Shown here in pieces: positions 15,242 through 20,018 of a DNA stretch of 20,018 nucleotides. Source of the stretch: a bacterium (GTDB taxonomy: Bacteria; CSSED10-310; JAJRTK01); assembly GCA_024278345.1 (NCBI GenBank), contig JAJRTK010000184.1, positions 1 to 20,018 of the forward strand, written 5' to 3'. A program made the translations under genes and the position numbers. Every line of letters starts with the position of its first letter. Positions within the stretch are counted from its first letter, which is position 1. A model generated the notes under the pieces. It did no database searches and had not been told where the DNA came from. It saw nothing but the letters and a program-made list of their open reading frames with translations.

Positions 15242-16642
15242 TCAGGGATCTTGCCTCTTGCGCCAACTCCATCTGGAACCTGAGCTTGACGAGTCGGGCC
15301 GCTCTCGCTGTTTCCTACTCTGCTTCCCCGAATCTGGCCGGCCCACTACCGGGCGCATCCCCTGACCTCCGGGGCCTGTTTCCCGCTTCCCCGAATCTAG
15401 CCGGCCCACCACCGGGCGCCTCTCCTCACCTCCGGGGCCTGTTTCCCGGGCGGCTGGCCTTCTTCCTCTTCTTTCCATCTCAACTCTATCCGGTTTGACC
15501 TGGGCAGCGGGGCGTCCCCCTCCGTGGTAAGAAGCGCCATCTTCACGCCAACCGGCAGCTCCGGCTTCAGGTCGTTGAGCCTTCCGGGAAAAAGCAAGGC
15601 CGTCCTCCATGGACTGGAGGCGCACCTCCAGCCGAATCAAGCGCTCCTCGAAGCTCTCTTCCAAGCTCCGCAAAGAGCTGGAAATGTCGCGAAGGGGCTT
15701 TTGGATGCTCTGCTTAAGGCGCTGGACAAGCAGTTCGGAGCGGCGCCAAGTCTCTTGGGAAAGCTGCTCGAACAACTCCTCGGACTGCGGGAGACTCTTT
15801 TCCAGTTCCCGCGCAACGTGGGTTTCCAATTCCTGCCCCGTTACAGCCGACAGATCCCGCAGGCCGGCACGGGCCCGGATGGCAACCAAAGTCACATCGT
15901 CCGTCAATGGCTTGGCGTCCAGGCGGAAGGAGAAGCCTTCTTGGAGCGTCGAAAGATCGCCAGCATTCATGGCCAGATCGATGAGCGCGCGGTGGCCGCC
16001 AAGCTGCTTGCCCAGGCCGTCGGACATCAGGAAAAACCAGTCTCCGGGCTCCAACTGGAATGTTTCGACGCTCCGGAGGGGAGCCGAAAAGAGCTCCTCA
16101 CCCACAAACCGAGGTTGAGAAGCCGTCGGCTGAGGCTCGATGGTTCCATGGGCGCGGCCATAAGGCCCGGAGAAGATCGCATCCTCGGCACTTGGGGAGT
16201 AATCAAACTCCCCTCCTTCGTGAATCCGGAGGTGGGCGAAAGGAGAATCTCCCACGGAGATCACCCAAACCTGATCCCCGGCCACAAGTGCCGCCGTCAA
16301 CGTCGAAAGGAACCGACTGCAGCCCTCCTGGCGGTTGAGCTGTTTCAGCTCGTTGTTGACGTAAGCCACCAGTTGGGCCAACCGCCTCTTGCCGTGCCGC
16401 AAACGGCCATGCCGGTCGGTGACCCAGCGCTGGGCTTCCAGCCAGTTGGAAGCCAGGGTCTGGATCTGCCTGGGCGTGGTGCGATCCGCAGCCCCCGGAG
16501 CATCGAAAACCAGGGCCACAACGACCGATAGATCCCCCAAGGCCCGACTCCATACAAGCTGTCCATCGCGGTTCTGTGTCGGCTGCTGCCCCCGCGTCAA
16601 ACCGAACCAATCAACTGTTTCCCGGCTGTTTTGGGCTGACAT
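15242..16642 (-). CDS. Divergent PP2C-type Ser/Thr phosphatase with coiled coil and repetitive basic tail
   Basis: A 466-residue protein. The ATG at 16642 has GGAGG six bases upstream; a TTG nine codons earlier is not supported. Residues 1-250 follow the PPM/PP2C order: TQNRDGQ near 22, VALVFDAPG near 42, WVISVGDSP (126-134), FFLMSDGLGKQL near 193 and TDDVTLVAI (237-245). The usual DGMGG motif is reduced to FDAPG, so one metal site may be altered although the Asp residues remain. Residues about 255-360 are coiled coil. The rest is a basic Arg/Gly/Pro/Ser tail containing two copies of a 21-residue repeat (RRPVVGRLDSGKRETGPGG type). It starts 36 bp after the membrane kinase-like gene, which makes it the natural opposing enzyme of that kinase. 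No membrane segment, so cytoplasmic. Confidence 0.9.
   Translation of the reverse strand: MSAQNSRETVDWFGLTRGQQPTQNRDGQLVWSRALGDLSVVVALVFDAPGAADRTTPRQIQTLASNWLEAQRWVTDRHGRLRHGKRRLAQLVAYVNNELKQLNRQEGCSRFLSTLTAALVAGDQVWVISVGDSPFAHLRIHEGGEFDYSPSAEDAIFSGPYGRAHGTIEPQPTASQPRFVGEELFSAPLRSVETFQLEPGDWFFLMSDGLGKQLGGHRALIDLAMNAGDLSTLQEGFSFRLDAKPLTDDVTLVAIRARAGLRDLSAVTGQELETHVARELEKSLPQSEELFEQLSQETWRRSELLVQRLKQSIQKPLRDISSSLRSLEESFEERLIRLEVRLQSMEDGLAFSRKAQRPEAGAAGWREDGASYHGGGRPAAQVKPDRVEMERRGRRPAARETGPGGEERRPVVGRLDSGKRETGPGGQGMRPVVGRPDSGKQSRKQRERPDSSSSGSRWSWRKRQDP
15322..15447 (-). repeat. 63-bp in-frame tandem repeat (two units) in the PP2C tail
   Basis: Units at 15322-15384 and 15385-15447 differ at only about six bases, with a degenerate further start upstream. 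63 bp equals 21 codons, so changes in copy number keep the frame. It encodes the RPVVGR(L/P)DSGK...GPGG tail repeat. Confidence 0.8.
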
Positions 16643-16678
16643 CGGTACCTCCAGGCCCCGCCGTTTCAAGGCCTTTTT

Positions 16679-19261
16679 CTATCTCTCCATCTCGGCGGCC
16701 AGAACAGACAGCATTTCTCCAACCTTCTGGAGCCCAGGCCGCGCATCCGGAGCCCACGAAAGCATCTGCATCACCAAGCGGCCAAACGGAGCAAGGCGCG
16801 GCCTCTCCTCCCCGAGCTCCCCAAGCTCCTCGGCCAGACCTCCGGTAAACTGTTCCTTTCGGCCATTCTCGATTTCGGGAAGAACAAGCGGAAGCTCCTG
16901 ATCGCCAAGCAAGAGCTGGAAGAACAAAATGCCTTCAAACCAGATTTGAAGAGGCTCGGCCTGGAGCCGCGGCCTCTCGTCCGCCGGAGCATCGAGCTCT
17001 GGCGCCAAATAAGTTCCCTCGCGACGGGGGATCTCTTCAGGCCGTTGAATCGGCAGAATGGCAAACGCGCCAAAGTCAAAGATCGAAAAGCGACCGCCAT
17101 TTGGGGGCCGACCAATATTGGAGGAATGCAGATCCGAAGCCAGAAGTCCCTCGCCAAAAGCCAGGGCAATCTGCCGATGAAGCGATTGGGCCGTCCGCAA
17201 GATCGCCCGCGAATCCAAGTTCTCCTGCTCGGCGGCAAGGAGAGTATAAGCGGGAGAAAAGACGACGAGAAACGGACCGCTCGGATCCTCAATTCCCGAT
17301 GGACGAAGGCGCACGGTGCAAACATGCCATCCGGCGGTCACCATCGCCTCGGATTTCACGTGGGTCACTGCCCCGGATCGGACCAGCCTTCTAATCACCA
17401 GTTCCTGGAGCCCTCCCAAAGCCCCATCGGGTATTTTTGCATAGACTCGGAGGGGTTTTTCACCAAGGCGACCGTCAACGAAGCGGACAATCCCCTGCGC
17501 GCTGCTCTTTTCCCGCTGCCGCTGCAACTGCCCCCGATCCCAACGGACTCCCAAACGGTCAAGAAATCCTTCCAACGCTGCCAGCGGAGTCGTCTCGTTA
17601 ACATGGAGAAGAGCCTCTTGTCCGTCGGCCCCCAGATCGTCGTCAAACTGGACCGCCACCGAGGTTCCCGCCTCCAGGAAAAGGACCAACCAAGGACCGC
17701 GATCCTTGCGGGTCGCAAGGTAGAGCTCGGCAGCCGGCAGCAAGATCGATTCCCCTTCCCGCACCACACCATAATTGGAAAGGTCGAGCTCCGACAAATT
17801 GCGGCTCCGGATTCCCGACAACCACCTTAGCTCCGCCCCTGGAAAAGATCCCAGCATCCACCGGGGCCGCGACTCTGCCCTGTTCCACTCGTAATGGAGG
17901 TAGAAATTCCCAGCCTGGTTCCAGATCTGGCTCCGCTTTCCCTTGTAAACGGGATCGGGATTGTTCACCAGAAGTAGCCGAGGACTCGCTCCAAACCGCG
18001 AAAGCACGGTCTCCAAGGCCACTGGCGGACCAAAGAGATTCACCTTTCCGGCACTGAGATTCTCAAACTCCCGGTTCCCCAGAGAAACATGCTGCCCATT
18101 CTCCTCAACAATGGCATGGAGCCGGATCCGGCCTTTAAACTCACTTTGCCGGCCAATCTCCATTGGAATGGGAGGCTCTACGCGGGCAAGAACAACACCC
18201 AGCTCCCGCTGCACGGCCTGAGGATCGGGAAGAGCACTCCCCAAGAACTGCTCCCCACGAAGCCGGTACACCCCATGCACTTCCCGAACCCCCACACGAA
18301 GATCGAAAAGGGGCAATCGAGACGCCACGTCTCCGACAAAAACCGAATAATCCGCCGGCAAAAAGAGAGCTCGAACCGATTTGGCCTGAAGATGCTCTCC
18401 CTCTTCCCCCTCCTCCCAGCTCAATTGCTGAAGATCCGCCCCGCCACGGCCCTCACCCTTTCCATCGCCCCTCGGATCCTCCGGGCCAGCCCCTTCCGAC
18501 GCCTGTTCCCCGGCCTTCCGAGGCCGAAACAAATAGTAGCTCCCCTTATCCGTCGCCGGTGAAATCATCCGCCGCAACCCGACGAAAAAACGATTTTCCG
18601 AATCGTCCTCCGGATCTTCCACAAACGCCAACTTGAAACCAAACTCCAAGCATCTCTCGATCTCTTGCCGCGCCCCCTCGTCGTCAAAACCCGCCTTCTC
18701 CCGAACCTGAGACCCGAAACGCTCCACGAGCAGACGGCACAAGGAATCCCGAACAACTCCCCGAATCTCCGGCTCCGCCGCCGCAAACCGCTTGTAGAGA
18801 GGCCCAGGCATTACAGCCGCCATCAAGTAACAAGGCGGAGAGTCCGTATTCACCCTGGGAACCCCGCCGCCAAGAAACGCCAGGGAATACTCCGCACTCA
18901 ACCCGACCCGCTTCTCCCGAAGACTCGGCTGCTTGTTTTGAAGAAACTTCTCCAGATGCTCGGCCAACGCCTTCCAGTCCGACTCACCGGCGCCATGGCG
19001 CTGCCCTCCACCGACAAAAAGGTCGCCCGGCATGGCCAGGTAGATCCGCTCAAAACCGTAGAGCCGGTCCAGTCGCCCCCTTCCTCTCCCTCGCCCCCCG
19101 GGGGATCGATCCCGGAGAAGCCAAAGCCCCACCACCAGCGAAACCACGCACACACCGAGCCACACCATCCGGGCATCAACCAAAAAGGCTAGAAACCCCA
19201 AAGCCGATATCCCAAGACAAACCGGCCCCGCAAAGCTCCCAAGAGCTAATGGCCTCTTCAT
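16679..19261 (-). CDS. Membrane-anchored protein kinase-like protein with a large unrecognised central region
   Basis: An 860-residue protein from the ATG at 19261, preceded by GGAAGGGGG. Two transmembrane helices (about 7-28 and 31-50) are followed by the Arg-rich RDRSPGGRGRGRGR, placing the rest in the cytoplasm. Residues 65-585 show no family I recognise and contain an acidic Gly/Glu-rich linker near 270-310. The C-terminal 270 residues carry kinase landmarks in order: YAK (K609), ASDLHSSN in the catalytic-loop position (D710, N715), FDFG (D729), YLAPEL (E755) and DARP (R841). The HRD histidine and the KxxN lysine are replaced, giving a loop resembling APH/ABC1-type 'DLHxxN'. Lys, Asp, Asn and DFG are kept, so activity is plausible but not certain. 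It is the first gene of a four-gene operon with PP2C, LysM and a small exported protein. The 5' region carries repeats instead of an obvious promoter. Confidence 0.88.
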   Translation of the reverse strand: MKRPLALGSFAGPVCLGISALGFLAFLVDARMVWLGVCVVSLVVGLWLLRDRSPGGRGRGRGRLDRLYGFERIYLAMPGDLFVGGGQRHGAGESDWKALAEHLEKFLQNKQPSLREKRVGLSAEYSLAFLGGGVPRVNTDSPPCYLMAAVMPGPLYKRFAAAEPEIRGVVRDSLCRLLVERFGSQVREKAGFDDEGARQEIERCLEFGFKLAFVEDPEDDSENRFFVGLRRMISPATDKGSYYLFRPRKAGEQASEGAGPEDPRGDGKGEGRGGADLQQLSWEEGEEGEHLQAKSVRALFLPADYSVFVGDVASRLPLFDLRVGVREVHGVYRLRGEQFLGSALPDPQAVQRELGVVLARVEPPIPMEIGRQSEFKGRIRLHAIVEENGQHVSLGNREFENLSAGKVNLFGPPVALETVLSRFGASPRLLLVNNPDPVYKGKRSQIWNQAGNFYLHYEWNRAESRPRWMLGSFPGAELRWLSGIRSRNLSELDLSNYGVVREGESILLPAAELYLATRKDRGPWLVLFLEAGTSVAVQFDDDLGADGQEALLHVNETTPLAALEGFLDRLGVRWDRGQLQRQREKSSAQGIVRFVDGRLGEKPLRVYAKIPDGALGGLQELVIRRLVRSGAVTHVKSEAMVTAGWHVCTVRLRPSGIEDPSGPFLVVFSPAYTLLAAEQENLDSRAILRTAQSLHRQIALAFGEGLLASDLHSSNIGRPPNGGRFSIFDFGAFAILPIQRPEEIPRREGTYLAPELDAPADERPRLQAEPLQIWFEGILFFQLLLGDQELPLVLPEIENGRKEQFTGGLAEELGELGEERPRLAPFGRLVMQMLSWAPDARPGLQKVGEMLSVLAAEMER

Positions 19262-19280
19262 CGCTCGTCCCCCTTCCTAG

Positions 19281-19342
19281 CTTTTCATTCTTCTGGTTGC
19301 GTTCCGCTCGCGGCGACGGCAGTCCGTCCGCCGCCACTCGCC
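19281..19342. repeat. Second dispersed repeat family (hairpin repeat), copy B
   Basis: Related to 6363-6443 at both ends, in the same orientation but with a shorter loop. CGGCGACGG-CAGT-CCGTCCGCCG folds into a stem of nine pairs with one bulge. It sits 20 bp upstream of the start codon of the membrane kinase-like gene and so within its leader. Confidence 0.5.
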
Positions 19343-19432
19343 CGTCACCACCGCCAAGGCAACGCATCAGCCCACAAACCAACACTCCCCAGAAACCTGA
19401 CACTATCGTCCCCCCATCCACCGAAAAGTTCA

Positions 19433-19603
19433 AGCCCAGACGGAACCTATCAAATCCCCGCGTTTTTGCTTTACACTCCGCGGCACCGCCCTGGTGGTAC
19501 CGGCATCTTGCCGGTGACGGGCTGGACGGGATTCACGGAATTGAACGGTGGGTTCCTTTCGTGCGTGGACTTGTCAACCGGATCTGATAGGTCCAGCCCA
19601 GAC
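19433..19603. repeat. 9-bp target-site duplication around MITE copy 2
   Basis: AGCCCAGAC occurs immediately left (19433-19441) and immediately right (19595-19603) of the repeat, both copies identical. This is the footprint expected of transposition by an enzyme making 9-bp staggered cuts. Confidence 0.85.
19442..19594. repeat. MITE-like dispersed repeat, copy 2 (153 bp)
   Basis: Nearly identical to 6182-6333. The left end GGAACCTATCAAATCC and right end GGATCTGATAGGTCC form terminal inverted repeats. The internal ACCGGCA-TCT-TGCCGGT hairpin is kept; one base change in the stem of copy 1 becomes a G-T pair here. There is no transposase, so it would be mobilised in trans by a related full-length element elsewhere. 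It lies about 180 bp upstream of the kinase-like gene. Confidence 0.88.
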
Positions 19604-19854
19604 CATGTATTCGATCCAGGGAGAAACCCGTATTAATCGCTTTCGCCCTCCGGAATGCCATGGCAAGAACCGCTTCACCATCCTGCGGCGATTCCCGAGA
19701 CTCCAAAGGAATCCAAAGGTCAAGAGGAGAACGCTAGAGCGAGAGGAACCTCTCAAATCACCAAGGATAACGAGAGCTAGCCGCTGGGTATCCACGCAAA
19801 GCGGGACAATGGTCGCCCGGGAAAAAACTTGGCCTCGGACAACGCCGCGCTCCG

Positions 19855-19937
19855 CTCGAAGGGTCACGTTTGCGTGACTCGAAGGGTCACGTTTGCGTGA
19901 CTCGAAGGGTCACGTTTGCGTGACTCGAAGGGTCACG
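19855..19937. repeat. Tandem array of 23-bp units, each a hairpin
   Basis: Three identical 23-bp units (19855-19877, 19878-19900, 19901-19923) and a fourth truncated after 14 bases (to 19937). Each contains GTCACG-TTTG-CGTGAC, a 6-bp dyad that extends to 8 bp with one G-T pair. The fourth continues as GGGTCACGC-CTC-GCGTTACCC (19930-19950), a different sequence that also folds, with a 9-bp stem and one mismatch. No spacers, so not CRISPR. Confidence 0.9.
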
Positions 19938-19974
19938 CCTCGCGTTACCCGGCGGTCGTCCGGGGACTCTGGCT

Positions 19975-19991
19975 GCGGCCCTGTGGGCCGC
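19975..19991. other. Perfect 7-bp hairpin near the right edge
   Basis: GCGGCCC-TGT-GGGCCGC is a perfect inverted repeat with a 3-nt loop. No T-run follows within the window on either strand. It may be part of another dispersed repeat continuing past the edge. Confidence 0.4.
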
Positions 19992-20018
19992 GTCTCGCTC
20001 CGCTCGGCATCCGGCCCC

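Larger units (their letters stand above)
19262..20018. other. 757-bp gene-free, repeat-rich stretch
   Basis: Upstream of the kinase-like gene and running to the right edge. It holds copy B of the hairpin repeat, copy 2 of the MITE-like repeat with its 9-bp target duplication, a tandem array of short hairpins and one more 7-bp hairpin. Open frames here are short, overlap the repeats and have no motif. Between 19604 and 19854 I see nothing I can name. The promoter of the kinase-like operon must lie here, but no good hexamer pair was seen. Confidence 0.6.

Noticed and set aside
19572-19577. Outward promoter carried by the MITE (perfect TTGACA on the minus strand, also at 6311-6316)
   Set aside because: No acceptable -10 hexamer lies 16-18 bp downstream in either copy.
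19548-19877. Short frames of about 100 codons on both strands beside MITE copy 2
   Set aside because: They begin or end inside the repeat and have no coding signature.
19855-19937. CRISPR array
   Set aside because: The 23-bp units are directly adjacent with no variable spacers.

Overview
This is a GC-rich bacterial window carrying mostly signal-transduction and nucleic-acid-handling genes, nearly all on the minus strand. The gene types include Ser/Thr kinases of eukaryotic type, an AAA/TPR kinase fusion, PATAN/DUF4388 with a cNMP-binding domain, an FG-GAP propeller protein and SNF2-type ATPases. Together with short dispersed repeats whose reading frame contains the 'TGILPV' string, they suggest a large-genome Gram-negative lineage such as Myxococcota/Deltaproteobacteria, Acidobacteriota, Planctomycetota or a related candidate phylum. 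I cannot place it more precisely from sequence alone.

Layout from left to right. (1) 1-1225: an exported FG-GAP repeat protein, cut by the left edge. (2) 1226-1849: a 624-bp stretch with no convincing gene. (3) 1850-5953: a two-gene unit, a SNF2-family helicase followed by a 549-residue protein with a cysteine cluster and a C-terminal winged helix. (4) 6182-6333: a 152-bp MITE-like repeat that also forms the 3' end of a NUDIX hydrolase gene (6272-6976). (5) 7224-10832: a 1202-residue Ser/Thr kinase-AAA ATPase-TPR protein. (6) 11017-12051: a cyclic-nucleotide-binding/PATAN protein. (7) 12222-14408: the only confident plus-strand gene, a 728-residue helical protein with a long Lys/Pro/Ala-rich N-terminus and a hydrophobic, glycine-rich, toxin-like C-terminus. 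(8) 14412-19261: a tight minus-strand set of four genes: membrane-anchored kinase-like protein, divergent PP2C, membrane LysM protein and small Cys-containing exported protein. (9) 19262-20018: no gene, but a second MITE copy with a 9-bp target duplication, a second repeat family, and a tandem array of small hairpins.

The most coherent candidate system is regions 6-8. A cNMP sensor is divergent from a putative membrane-active effector, which converges with only 3 bp between stop codons on a kinase/phosphatase/LysM/exported-protein operon. A secreted effector under phospho-control, or a cell-envelope stress system, would fit, but that is inference. The SNF2 plus Cys-cluster/winged-helix pair is a second candidate unit with no function I can name.
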